This document shows, piece by piece, positions 1 through 8,425 of a stretch of 64,000 bases of DNA. The stretch's first letter is position 1, and each line of letters opens with the position of its first letter. The DNA is from Flavobacterium cutihirudinis (GTDB lineage: Bacteria; Bacteroidota; Bacteroidia; Flavobacteriales; Flavobacteriaceae). The DNA is taken from positions 616,354-680,353 of the forward strand of contig NZ_QRDQ01000008.1 in the NCBI RefSeq assembly GCF_003385895.1. Reading direction: 5' to 3'. The position numbers and the translations under genes were made by a program. The notes beneath the pieces are model-generated. The model saw only the letters and a program-made list of their open reading frames with translations. It was not told the origin of the DNA and searched no databases.

Positions 1-6
1 GGAATG

Positions 7-268
7 TTTTTTGCCACGAATTTCACGAATTTTCACGAATTAATTGATGCGTTAATTCGAAAAGTAATTACAAATGTGACTATGAAGATTAAAAGAAAAC
101 AATCATGATAATAGTTATTAAGAAACGTGCAAATCTAAACATAGCCCTTGGTTTCAACCATGGGAAACGAATCGGAATAATCTTTGTGTTCCCGTGGTTG
201 AAACCACGGGCTATAGAATTGTTGACAAAAAAAAAATAGTGAAAATTAGTGTAATTCGTGGCAAAAAA
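7..268. repeat. Nested inverted-repeat element in the left intergenic region
   Basis: A 16-bp arm at 7-22 (TTTTTTGCCACGAATT) is perfectly inverted at 253-268. Inside it, 36-59 forms a short hairpin. Positions 141-164 and 191-214 are 24-nt inverted copies of each other (22 of 24 match). The segment 191-210 is itself a palindrome (CCCGTGGTT-GA-AACCACGGG). This is the style of REP/BIME-like repeats known from many Bacteroidetes genomes. I see no gene in 1-268. It could help terminate the acyltransferase operon, which ends at 269. Confidence 0.75.
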
Positions 269-1150
269 CTAAGCCTTCAAATCATTCCAAAAGTCGAAAT
301 AATTGAACCACTGCAAAGGATATTTCTGCAGAATGCTTTCAACGCTTTTCACATATTCTTTTAATAAACCTTTTTCGTCGCGGTGTTTCACTGTTGCTTC
401 GCGCGCATATAAATGATAATGAAGATTTGGTTCTTTCATTACATAAACAAAAACAACCGGAACTTTTAATCTTGAAGCGATTAAGAATGGGCCTGAAGGA
501 AAATTAGTACTTTTGCCTAAGATTTCTTCAGAAAGTGATTTGGTTCCTTCAAAATAACGATCGCCAGTAAAACAAACCAATTCATTATTGGCTAAAGCCG
601 AATTGATTTCGAAGATATGAGACAAATCGTCTTTGATGATAATAAATTTTACGGCCGATTTTCTTGTAACGCTTTCCAGATAATTCTTAATTGCCGAATG
701 CTCTAAATCAGTCGTAACCAAATTGATTTGGAAATCAAGATCAATGTCGCCAAAAAAATGTTCGGCGATTTCAAAATTCCCAACGTGTGCGCTAATTAAA
801 ACCCCGCCTTTTTTTTCGGCTAGAAGTTTTTTCAGAATTTCGATTCCGTCAAATTCGTAAGTGAATTTGTTTCGAAGTCCAGCCGAAATAGAAATTTTGT
901 CAATAATAGTTTGTCCAAAAGTGTAGTAACTCTTGAAAACCATTTTTTTTGACTGAAAATTAGAGTTTTGAAGTCTTTCCTTGAAATAGTAAAAAATAGC
1001 TTTATTGCTTTTCTTTAAAAACAGAAAATAATAAGAAGCGACAAAATAAAGTAAGACATAGGCAGATTTGACACCCGCTTTTTGTATCAAAAAAACGAAT
1101 ATTTTATAGCCTAAAACTGTTCCTTTTGATTTGCCATCCCATTGACTCAT
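269..1150 (-). CDS. LpxL/HtrB-type acyltransferase of the flexirubin-type cluster
   Basis: A 293-aa protein of the lysophospholipid/lipid A acyltransferase family, which moves an acyl group from an acyl carrier protein or thioester to a hydroxyl. The family HX4(D/E) motif is present as SAHVGNFE, near residue 122. An N-terminal hydrophobic stretch (about residues 15-45) suggests inner-membrane association. Its ATG overlaps the stop of the upstream ACP gene by one base (TAATG), so the two are translationally coupled. Aryl-polyene and flexirubin clusters regularly carry such an acyltransferase beside KAS and ACP genes, which supports a role in pigment assembly rather than lipid A synthesis. The exact acyl substrate cannot be read from the sequence. 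Confidence 0.85.
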   Translation of the reverse strand: MSQWDGKSKGTVLGYKIFVFLIQKAGVKSAYVLLYFVASYYFLFLKKSNKAIFYYFKERLQNSNFQSKKMVFKSYYTFGQTIIDKISISAGLRNKFTYEFDGIEILKKLLAEKKGGVLISAHVGNFEIAEHFFGDIDLDFQINLVTTDLEHSAIKNYLESVTRKSAVKFIIIKDDLSHIFEINSALANNELVCFTGDRYFEGTKSLSEEILGKSTNFPSGPFLIASRLKVPVVFVYVMKEPNLHYHLYAREATVKHRDEKGLLKEYVKSVESILQKYPLQWFNYFDFWNDLKA

Positions 1151-1404
1151 TAAGCAGCTTTAGCTTTTATCTTGGTTTCAATCAGGTCATAGAAGTTCTG
1201 AAAAGTTGCGATACCAACGAAATCTGCTTCAACCAATTTTACACCAAAGTTAGCTTCAATAGAAACTACTAAATCAACATAATCTAAGCTGTCTAACCCA
1301 AGTGTATCTTTTAAATTAGCATCTGGTTCAATTTCATCATTATCTACTTCAAACTCATCAACCAAAAAACCATTAATTTTCGTTATAATCTCTTCTTTAT
1401 TCAT
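1150..1404 (-). CDS. Acyl carrier protein
   Basis: An 84-aa acyl carrier protein. The phosphopantetheine attachment serine lies in LGLDSLDYVDL, followed by the acidic helix typical of ACPs. An in-frame upstream extension exists, but the start at 1404 is preferred: it gives the normal ACP length and begins MNKEEI. The start overlaps the 3' end of the ketosynthase gene by 8 bp (ATGAATAA), and the stop overlaps the acyltransferase ATG. This ketosynthase-ACP-acyltransferase set is therefore tightly coupled. It is probably a dedicated pigment-pathway ACP rather than the fatty-acid AcpP, judged from its neighbours. Confidence 0.92.
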   Translation of the reverse strand: MNKEEIITKINGFLVDEFEVDNDEIEPDANLKDTLGLDSLDYVDLVVSIEANFGVKLVEADFVGIATFQNFYDLIETKIKAKAA

Positions 1405-2632
1405 TGTCCAATTTAAACTTTTTAACCACCAACGCAGAGTTGGTTCCTCCGAAACCGAAAGAATTGGACAAAAATATGTCAAATTTTTTGTTTAACGTAG
1501 TTTTAACTAAATTTAATTTCATCGCATCTTCATCTGGATTTTCCAAATTGATGTTTGGCGCAATGAAATCGTTCTGCATCATTAGAATAGAATAAATTAC
1601 TTCGCTTGCTCCAGCCATCCAGCATTCGTGGCCTGTCATTGATTTTGTAGAACTTACCGGTGGATTTTTTTCGCCAAAAACTTCGAAGATGGCTTTTGCT
1701 TCATTTGCATCACCAACAGGCGTTGAGGTTGCATGCGCATTTATATATTCAATATCTGATGCGTGTAATTTGGCTTCTTCCAGCGCGCGTTGCATCGCTG
1801 TGGCTGGTCCTTCGACGTTTGGAGTCGAGATATGTCCGCCGTTTGATGAAAATCCGTAGCCTGAAACTTCGGCAATAATATTCGCACCACGAGCGATTGC
1901 CGATTCGTAACTTTCTAAAATTAAAGTTGCGCCTCCGCCACTCGGAATTAATCCGTCGCGGTCTTTATCAAAAGGTCTTGAGGCTTTTTCAGGATCGCTT
2001 TCTCTGTTCGAAAAAACACCTAAACCGTCAAAACTGCTCATCGCATATTTGTTTATTTCCTGCGCGCCGCCAGTAATTATAATATCTTGAAAACCGCTTT
2101 TGATTAAAAAATATGCCAATCCTATAGAATGAGAACCGCTCGCGCAAGCCGCGCTAACAGTTAAATTGATACCACGAAGTTTGAAGATTGTTGAAAGATT
2201 CATGGTAACGGTAGAATTCATCGATTTGAAAATCGCTCCAGAACCAATCAATGCAGTATCTTTTTTCTCGCGAACAATATCTGTAGCGTCGATAATTGCT
2301 TTAGAAACACTGTCGTTTCCGTACATAATTCCAACTTCTCTTTCTTCAAAAAAAGCGTCATCGATATTCGCATTTTTCAATGCTTCGATCGTTGCCATAT
2401 AAGCATATTCGGTTTCTTCACCAATGCTCATACGCTGTCTGCGTGTCAGTAAATTTTTTAAATCAGCCTTTGGAACCATTCCAGTCAAAGCCGATTGGAA
2501 ACCAAATTCTTTTCGGTCAGAATCAAATTTAATACCTGATTTTCCATTATATAATGATTCCTTTACTTCATCTAAAGAAGTTCCGATACAAGAATAAATT
2601 CCCATTCCAGTAATTACAACTCTCTTATTCAT
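1397..2632 (-). CDS. Beta-ketoacyl-ACP synthase (KAS II-like)
   Basis: A 411-aa thiolase-fold condensing enzyme, of normal KAS II length. The full catalytic set is visible: Cys163 in SAACASGSHS, His300 in NAHATSTPVGD, Lys330 and His335 in KSMTGHE. It should extend an acyl-ACP chain by malonyl condensation. It sits directly upstream of an ACP and an acyltransferase and near a ketoreductase and tyrosine ammonia-lyase, so the likely role is polyene chain extension in flexirubin-type pigment synthesis. The specific step is inferred from context. Confidence 0.9.
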   Translation of the reverse strand: MNKRVVITGMGIYSCIGTSLDEVKESLYNGKSGIKFDSDRKEFGFQSALTGMVPKADLKNLLTRRQRMSIGEETEYAYMATIEALKNANIDDAFFEEREVGIMYGNDSVSKAIIDATDIVREKKDTALIGSGAIFKSMNSTVTMNLSTIFKLRGINLTVSAACASGSHSIGLAYFLIKSGFQDIIITGGAQEINKYAMSSFDGLGVFSNRESDPEKASRPFDKDRDGLIPSGGGATLILESYESAIARGANIIAEVSGYGFSSNGGHISTPNVEGPATAMQRALEEAKLHASDIEYINAHATSTPVGDANEAKAIFEVFGEKNPPVSSTKSMTGHECWMAGASEVIYSILMMQNDFIAPNINLENPDEDAMKLNLVKTTLNKKFDIFLSNSFGFGGTNSALVVKKFKLDNE

Positions 2633-2716
2633 GGTCTTTCAAAGTAATTTTTTATCCTTAAAGTGTAATTTTTCTATGTTTTAAAAAACTTAAAATATTA
2701 TGCAAACATAGTATTC

Positions 2717-3448
2717 TTAAGAATATATTCCTCCGTTTATATTGATAATTTCTCCTGTAATATAACTTGCTTTTTTAGAAATCAAAAAGCTTACCAAATC
2801 TGCTACTTCTTCGGCTTCGCCAAAACGATTAACCGGAATTAGTTTTAATAATTCTTTTTCATCCAATTGACTTGTCATATCAGTTCTAATAAAACCTGGC
2901 GCAACAGCATTTACCGTAATATTACGTTTTGCCACTTCTTGCGCCAACGCTTTTGTTGCTGCAACAATAGCGCCTTTTGCAGCTGAATAATTGGTTTGTC
3001 CGGCAGTTCCTTTAACTCCGGAAACCGAAACCATATTTACGATTCGGCCATATTTATTGCGTAACATTTTTTGGATGAAAAACTGTGTCACATTAAAAAA
3101 TCCGTTCAAACTTGTATTTACAACACCGTTCCAGTCTTCGGGAGTCATCCACATAAAAAGACCATCTTTTGTAATTCCGGCATTGTTTACAATTGCTTCA
3201 ACAATCGCTTCAGGATGTGCTTCCTGCCACTTTGTTAAAACTGTTTGAACTTGTTCAAAATTAGAAACATCAAAACCCAGAATTTCTCCGGTTGCACCTA
3301 ATTTCTGAATTTCCTGAAGTGTTTCTTCAGCAGCAGTTTGGTTGGAATGATAATTAATCAGAATATGATAATCAGATTCAACGGCTAATTTTTTGCAAAT
3401 CGCACTTCCAATTCCTCTTGAACCGCCTGTTACTAATACACATTTCAT
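2717..3448 (-). CDS. 3-oxoacyl-ACP reductase, FabG-like SDR
   Basis: A 243-aa short-chain dehydrogenase/reductase. The cofactor motif TGGSRGIG is at residues 7-14, the NNAG motif follows in the middle, and the catalytic Ser and YSAAK lie at about 140-158. It would reduce 3-ketoacyl-ACP to 3-hydroxyacyl-ACP with NAD(P)H. Gene order (reductase, ketosynthase, ACP, acyltransferase on one strand) suggests it serves the polyene pathway rather than housekeeping fatty-acid synthesis. An 84-bp gap separates it from the ketosynthase. Confidence 0.88.
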   Translation of the reverse strand: MKCVLVTGGSRGIGSAICKKLAVESDYHILINYHSNQTAAEETLQEIQKLGATGEILGFDVSNFEQVQTVLTKWQEAHPEAIVEAIVNNAGITKDGLFMWMTPEDWNGVVNTSLNGFFNVTQFFIQKMLRNKYGRIVNMVSVSGVKGTAGQTNYSAAKGAIVAATKALAQEVAKRNITVNAVAPGFIRTDMTSQLDEKELLKLIPVNRFGEAEEVADLVSFLISKKASYITGEIININGGIYS

Positions 3449-3478
3449 TACTTAAGATTTTTTATTTGGGGCTAAATA

Positions 3479-4705
3479 TTATTTTTTCTTGGCAACAGGT
3501 TTTTTTGTCGTTTTTGAAGCAGGTTTGGCTTCTTGTTTTGTTTCCTGTTTTGGTTTTTCAGTAGGAGTTTCGGCTACTTGTTTTTTTTCTGATTTCGAAA
3601 ATAGCTCGGCATTTTCAAACCATTGATTGCTTAAAACCGTTCCGTCTGGATTAAGAAAGCCCCATTTTCCTTCATTTTTTACTCTTGCAACGCCATCAAT
3701 AAATCCTTTGTCTTGTTGTGTAAACATGGCAATAATCGCATTTGTTGTAATCCCATATTGTGTTGGGATTACTATTTTTCCAGCTTCATTAATGAAACCC
3801 CAGTTGTTTTCTTTCACCGGAGCCAATCCGTTTGTACTGAAAACTTCGGCATCATTATAAGTAGGTTCAATTACAAATTTTCCTTCTGGATTGATGAATC
3901 CCCATTTTTTTCCAACTAAAACCGGAGCTAGATTTTTAGAAAAAGCTTTTCCTTTATCATATATAGGTAGAATTGCCCAATTTCCTTTTAAATCAATATA
4001 ACCGATTTTTCCATTCTTTTTGGCAAAAGTCAAATCCTGAGTTTCGAAATCCCAGATTTTTTCGGCGCCATCAACCGGAATAAATTTTCCTGCATTTACC
4101 AGCCCGAATGTTTTATCTTTTCTTGCCCAAGTTGTGTTTTTGAAATAATTTCCAATTTCAGTATAAGTTGGTTCAACCAGTTCTTTTCCTTCTGTATTGA
4201 TGATTCCCCAGTTTTTGTTGAGTTCCACTCTGGCAAAACCATTTTCAAAAGGTTTGATCTGATCGTATTTTGGTTCTAAAACAACAGTCATTTTGTTGTT
4301 GATCAAACCCACTTTATTATTTTGTCTAAAGAAAGCAACGCCATCATTAAAATCAAATAATTTATCAGAAGCAGGTCCTTTTTGAATTTCACCTTTTGTA
4401 TTGATATAAACCCAATCTTTGTCTTTTTGTACAATCGCGATACCGCTGTTAAAATCTTTCGCGTCTTTAAAATCGGCTGGAATTACCCAAGTGCCTTTCG
4501 CATCAATAAAACCCCATTTTCCATTGTTTTCTACAGCCGCCAAACCTTCAGAAAAACTTCTGGCAGATTTGAACTGAGGTTCGATTTTAAAAGATCCGTC
4601 TTTAGAAATATATCCAATTTTTGAATTCTTTTTAACTAAAGCCAGTTCTTGACTATTAACAAATTGAATAAATACAAGCGATAAAAAAAGAAACGTTTTT
4701 TTCAT
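3479..4705 (-). CDS. Secreted WG-repeat protein
   Basis: A 408-aa protein with a signal peptide (first about 18 residues, ending NSQ). It then carries roughly nine WG/KEG-type repeats of about 40 residues, each with a core such as NGKWGFIDAKG, ending in a Lys/Pro/Thr-rich tail (about residues 370-408). WG repeats are predicted to fold as beta-hairpin arrays, and their function is mostly unknown. It lies between the FabG-like gene and the tyrosine ammonia-lyase on the same strand. It may simply be co-transcribed, and a role in pigment synthesis is not shown. Confidence 0.85.
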   Translation of the reverse strand: MKKTFLFLSLVFIQFVNSQELALVKKNSKIGYISKDGSFKIEPQFKSARSFSEGLAAVENNGKWGFIDAKGTWVIPADFKDAKDFNSGIAIVQKDKDWVYINTKGEIQKGPASDKLFDFNDGVAFFRQNNKVGLINNKMTVVLEPKYDQIKPFENGFARVELNKNWGIINTEGKELVEPTYTEIGNYFKNTTWARKDKTFGLVNAGKFIPVDGAEKIWDFETQDLTFAKKNGKIGYIDLKGNWAILPIYDKGKAFSKNLAPVLVGKKWGFINPEGKFVIEPTYNDAEVFSTNGLAPVKENNWGFINEAGKIVIPTQYGITTNAIIAMFTQQDKGFIDGVARVKNEGKWGFLNPDGTVLSNQWFENAELFSKSEKKQVAETPTEKPKQETKQEAKPASKTTKKPVAKKK

Positions 4706-4738
4706 GATTTTTAATTTTAATTAATAGCGCGAAATATA

Positions 4739-6262
4739 CTACAAATTGTTGATTAAATAATCTTTTACTTTTTGAACAAAAGGATACATTACTTGATCTT
4801 GACTAAAGACAGGAATTATTTTTCGAATATCATCGTACCATTTTCTAGTTACTGATGAAATTTGATCTTTTTGACCTAGATAATCAATTGCCTGAACGAT
4901 CGTAATCATTTCGATAGCCAAAACTTCAAAAGCATTTTCGATCACTTTTGATGTAATTACCGCTGCATTTGTTCCCATACTTACAATGTCTTGATTGTCA
5001 TTGTTGTTCGGGATTGAATGCACATACATTGGATTTGAAAGCATCTGACTTTCGGCAGTTGTTGAGGTTGCTGTAAACTGAACGCCTTGCATTCCGAAAT
5101 TAAATCCTAAAGTTCCTAAGTTTACGAATGGAGGAAGAATTTCGTTGATTTTTGAATTCAATAAATAATTCAATTGACGTTCTGCCAACATCGTTAATTT
5201 GGTAATAACAATTTTCAGTTTGTCCATTTCAAGCGAAATATAATCGCCGTGGAAATTTCCTCCGTGATAAACGTGTTTGTTTTTTACGTCAATAATTGGG
5301 TTGTCGTTTGCCGAGTTGAATTCGTCTTCTAAAATCGAAGCAACGTTATTAATCGTTTCTAAAACCGGTCCCAAAATTTGAGGTACGCATCTTAGTGAAT
5401 AATATTCCTGAACTTTTTCTTTGAAAATTTCTTCGGTATTTTCTCCCGAATATAAATGGTCTTCTCTTTTGCGGATTAAAGTACTGTCTGAAAGATTTTG
5501 TCTCATTCTTTCCGCCACTTCCTGTTGTCCTTTATGACGTTTGGTTTGGTTTAATTCTGCCGAAAAATGATCGTCATACGCCTGAACCAATTCGTTAATC
5601 GCACAAGAAGATTTTAACGACCAATCTAATAATTTTTTAGCATGATGAATGTTCACAACACCAATTCCTGTCATTACCGAAGTTCCGTTGATTAACGCCA
5701 AACCTTCTCTAATTTCAACCTGAATTGGTTTCAAACCTTCAATTTCAAAAACTTCTGGAGTTGGTCTTCTTTCTCCTTTATAAAAAACTTCGCCTTCGCC
5801 GATTAAGACTAAAGCCAAATGTGATAATTGTACTAAATCGCCACTCGCTCCAACGCCGCCGTGTTCGAATATTAAAGGTGTGATATCTCTATTGATAAGT
5901 TCCGCCATCAAGTGGATAACTGACGGATGAACGCCAGAATTTCCTAATGAAAGTGTATTCAAACGTGCCAAAATTGCCGCTTTTGCACAAACTGGACTCA
6001 AAGGTTTTCCGGTTCCAGAAGAGTGGCTTCGGATTAAATTATATTGCAACTGAATTTGGTCCGACTCTTTAATTCTATATTGAGCCATTGGTCCAAAACC
6101 AGTATTTACACCGTAAATTATTTTGTTTCCCGAAAATTCTTTCAGGAAATTAAAGCTTTCATTTACTCGATTTAAAACAACATCACTGATTGCAACTTTG
6201 TTATTTCCAAAAATGATTGACTCGAATTCTGCTAAACTTAAATATTCATTAATTGTATTCAT
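4739..6262 (-). CDS. Tyrosine ammonia-lyase (aromatic amino acid lyase, MIO family)
   Basis: A 507-aa lyase with the MIO-forming Ala-Ser-Gly in GGVGASGDLVQLSHLAL (near residue 147) and the catalytic Tyr in IYGVNTGFGP. From memory it is very close to the characterised F. johnsoniae tyrosine ammonia-lyase (FjTAL). That enzyme makes p-coumarate, the aryl starter for flexirubin-type pigments. The selectivity pair reads Ser-His (RSHSSGTG), as in histidine ammonia-lyases, so automatic annotation as HutH is likely. No hut genes are nearby, and pigment genes are. The TAL assignment rests on recalled similarity plus context. Confidence 0.85.
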   Translation of the reverse strand: MNTINEYLSLAEFESIIFGNNKVAISDVVLNRVNESFNFLKEFSGNKIIYGVNTGFGPMAQYRIKESDQIQLQYNLIRSHSSGTGKPLSPVCAKAAILARLNTLSLGNSGVHPSVIHLMAELINRDITPLIFEHGGVGASGDLVQLSHLALVLIGEGEVFYKGERRPTPEVFEIEGLKPIQVEIREGLALINGTSVMTGIGVVNIHHAKKLLDWSLKSSCAINELVQAYDDHFSAELNQTKRHKGQQEVAERMRQNLSDSTLIRKREDHLYSGENTEEIFKEKVQEYYSLRCVPQILGPVLETINNVASILEDEFNSANDNPIIDVKNKHVYHGGNFHGDYISLEMDKLKIVITKLTMLAERQLNYLLNSKINEILPPFVNLGTLGFNFGMQGVQFTATSTTAESQMLSNPMYVHSIPNNNDNQDIVSMGTNAAVITSKVIENAFEVLAIEMITIVQAIDYLGQKDQISSVTRKWYDDIRKIIPVFSQDQVMYPFVQKVKDYLINNL

Positions 6263-6298
6263 TAAACCGGTTTTGATTGTGCTAATTTAATTTTATTT

Positions 6299-6324
6299 AT
6301 CAAAATAATTGTAGTTATTTTGAT
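6299..6324. promoter_or_regulatory. Perfect 10-bp inverted repeat, candidate operator of the divergent pigment promoter
   Basis: ATCAAAATAA at 6299-6308 and TTATTTTGAT at 6315-6324 are perfect inverted repeats with a 6-bp spacer. They lie in the 101-bp gap between the ammonia-lyase (minus) and the halogenase-like gene (plus). The size and symmetry suit a dimeric regulator such as MarR or TetR, but no regulator gene is adjacent. Confidence 0.55.
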
Positions 6325-6363
6325 GAACGCAAATGTAAGTTAATAATTCATAACATTTTTATT

Positions 6364-7614
6364 ATGACACAGGAGTTTGTTGATGTTTTAGTGATTGGTG
6401 CAGGACCTTCAGGATGTGTTTCGGCATCGTATCTTCATAAAAATAATGTCAAGGTTAAAGTTGTAGAAAAAGCAAAATTTCCGCGGCTTGTGGTCGGCGA
6501 AAGCCTTATTCCGCGAGTGATGGATCATTTTGCAGAAGCGGAACTTTATGATGCGCTAAACGCGATGAACTTTGAAAAAAAACTTGGAGCCCGCTTTATT
6601 AGAGGTGAAGAAATTTGCGTTTTTGATTTTAGTCAGAAATTCGGTGAAGGCTGGGATTGGACCTGGCAAGTTCCTCGTGCCGATTTTGACAACACAATGG
6701 CGCAGGAAGTAGTTCGAAAAGGAATTGATTTAGAATTTGAAACCGAAGTTTTGGAAGTTTCTTTTGAAGGAAAAAATTCGAAAACAATTGTAAAAGATAA
6801 AGATGGAAATTTAAAAGAAATCCACGCCAAATTTATTGTTGATTCCAGCGGATACGGACGTGTTTTGCCAAGACTTTTAGATTTGGATACGCCTTCAAAA
6901 TTAGATCCGCATTCTTCGATATTTACACATGTAAAAGATATTAATAGAGAAGAAGGTGAGGAAGGAACACAGATTTCATTTGATATATTAGAAACTCAGG
7001 TTTGGCTTTGGGTAATTCCGTTTTCGAATGGAAATACAAGTTTAGGCGTTGTTGGTCCGACAGATTTTATTAATTCACTTTCAGAAAATAAAGACAATGC
7101 TGAAGCGTTGCGAAATGCGATTCAGAAATCAGATTATTATATCAAAAGATTTAAAGGAACGGAGTTTTTATTCGAACCAGTTAAATTAGAAAATTATTCA
7201 AGAGCTGTAAAAAGAATGTACGGCGATGGTTTTGCTTTAACGGGAAATAGTTCTGAATTTCTTGATCCGGTTTTTTCATCTGGAGTTGCTTTTGCTACCG
7301 AATCAGGAATGTTGGCGGCAAAATTATATCTGAAAGAATCACAAGGAATTGAAGTGGATTGGGAAGTTGAATTTACGCAATATATGAAACGCGGAATCGC
7401 AGTTTTCACGACTTATGTTCAGGAATGGTACACAGGAAATCTGCAGACTTTGTTTTTTCATCAGCCGGAAAATCCAGATGTGAAAGAAAAAATATGTGCT
7501 GTTTTGGCAGGTTATGTTTGGAATGAAGAAAATCCGTTTGTGAAGAAGCATGATCATGTAATTGCGAATATGGCGTATTTACTGAATATGCAAAAAGAAC
7601 AAAGCCCTGAATAA
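6364..7614 (+). CDS. FAD-dependent halogenase-like oxidoreductase
   Basis: A 416-aa flavoprotein. The N-terminal dinucleotide-binding motif IGAGPSGC (residues 11-18) identifies the FAD fold. The flavin-halogenase signature WxWxIP appears as WLWVIP at residues 214-219. A second Trp-rich segment (GWDWTWQVP) is at 96-104, and a Lys-Lys-Leu-Gly-Ala-Arg-Phe stretch lies just before it. The family covers tryptophan/pyrrole halogenases and geranylgeranyl-reductase-like enzymes. Chlorinated flexirubins exist, and the gene is divergent from the tyrosine ammonia-lyase, so halogenation of the aryl head group is a fair inference. A non-halogenating oxidase or reductase remains possible. Confidence 0.75.
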   Translation: MTQEFVDVLVIGAGPSGCVSASYLHKNNVKVKVVEKAKFPRLVVGESLIPRVMDHFAEAELYDALNAMNFEKKLGARFIRGEEICVFDFSQKFGEGWDWTWQVPRADFDNTMAQEVVRKGIDLEFETEVLEVSFEGKNSKTIVKDKDGNLKEIHAKFIVDSSGYGRVLPRLLDLDTPSKLDPHSSIFTHVKDINREEGEEGTQISFDILETQVWLWVIPFSNGNTSLGVVGPTDFINSLSENKDNAEALRNAIQKSDYYIKRFKGTEFLFEPVKLENYSRAVKRMYGDGFALTGNSSEFLDPVFSSGVAFATESGMLAAKLYLKESQGIEVDWEVEFTQYMKRGIAVFTTYVQEWYTGNLQTLFFHQPENPDVKEKICAVLAGYVWNEENPFVKKHDHVIANMAYLLNMQKEQSPE

Positions 7615-7630
7615 TCAGGGCTTTTTTATT
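7601..7630 (+). terminator. Rho-independent terminator built into the halogenase-like gene's last codons
   Basis: AAAGCCCTGA (7601-7610), loop ATAA, TCAGGGCTTT (7615-7624), then a T-run. The loop contains the gene's TAA stop (7612-7614), so the left stem arm encodes the last residues. It also faces the convergent operon ending at 7645. Confidence 0.85.
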
Positions 7631-7644
7631 CATAATAATTTGGT

Positions 7645-8418
7645 TTAAAAAATTACAAATTCCTTTTTTCCAGGTAGCCCACAAAAAGATATATCTAAAA
7701 CAATTTCCTCGCCTGTTTTTGAGTTTTCTAAGTACAAAGCCGACATCCTATTTAATCTTTTTAAAGTTGCCAATTTGTTGTAAGCGGAATATTCTATGTA
7801 AACATTTGTATCAATTGGCATTGTTTTAAAACCATCTTCAATCTCACTAATTATTTGCGAAATTCTGTCTTTAGATTCTGATGGTTTTAGATACATTGCT
7901 ATTGCGATGTTTTTTTCTTTGTTAGATAATTTTTCTCTAAAGAAATTGTAGTCTTTATTGTTTAAAGCTTCAATAATTATATTGTATTCTGATAGTAAAG
8001 CTTTTTTTAAATCGAACTTCACATCTTTTAAGTTTACACCATTTTGCCATGCATCAAGTTTATAAGACACAGTGGACATAAAAACACTTTTATGTATTAT
8101 AAAAGGAATGTTTTCCTGAACAGGAGCTGTCTGAAAATTTTCAAATTGTTGGACAAATTGAAAATCACCAGAACTAACATCATATTCAATAACTTTATAT
8201 CTGACATAAGATTCTTTGTGAAGTTTTGTTCCTCCTGAAAGAGGTGACACTCTAATTTCAATGTCCTGTTCGCCTCTCTCTAAGATTCCACTATTTATTG
8301 GAATATCCATTGATGCTTGCCCATCTACATTTAAAGAAAAAACACAGACATCATTTATGCGTACTTCAAAATAACACATTAAAGCGCTACAATCTAATTC
8401 GTAATATATTTGTTTCAT
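7645..8418 (-). CDS. Hypothetical protein, last gene of the PAAR-like operon
   Basis: A 257-aa protein without signal peptide or membrane segment. The N-terminal 70 residues look like a small beta-sandwich (alternating hydrophobic strands, e.g. YYELDCSALMCYFEVRI). A helical middle and a beta-rich C-terminus ending LPGKKEFVIF follow. I recognise no family. It starts 7 bp after the preceding lipoprotein gene and is the last of six tightly packed genes, so it is probably co-expressed with the PAAR-like protein. An accessory or immunity-type role is only inference. Confidence 0.75.
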   Translation of the reverse strand: MKQIYYELDCSALMCYFEVRINDVCVFSLNVDGQASMDIPINSGILERGEQDIEIRVSPLSGGTKLHKESYVRYKVIEYDVSSGDFQFVQQFENFQTAPVQENIPFIIHKSVFMSTVSYKLDAWQNGVNLKDVKFDLKKALLSEYNIIIEALNNKDYNFFREKLSNKEKNIAIAMYLKPSESKDRISQIISEIEDGFKTMPIDTNVYIEYSAYNKLATLKRLNRMSALYLENSKTGEEIVLDISFCGLPGKKEFVIF

Positions 8419-8425
8419 AATTCAA

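Noticed and set aside
1405..1482. Longer ACP reading frame starting at 1482
   Set aside because: The extra 26 residues overlap the ketosynthase coding region, have no ACP-like character and would exceed normal ACP length.
4739..6262. Histidine ammonia-lyase (HutH) for histidine degradation
   Set aside because: The Ser-His selectivity pair looks HutH-like, but there are no other hut genes, the pigment genes are adjacent and the protein closely matches my memory of FjTAL.
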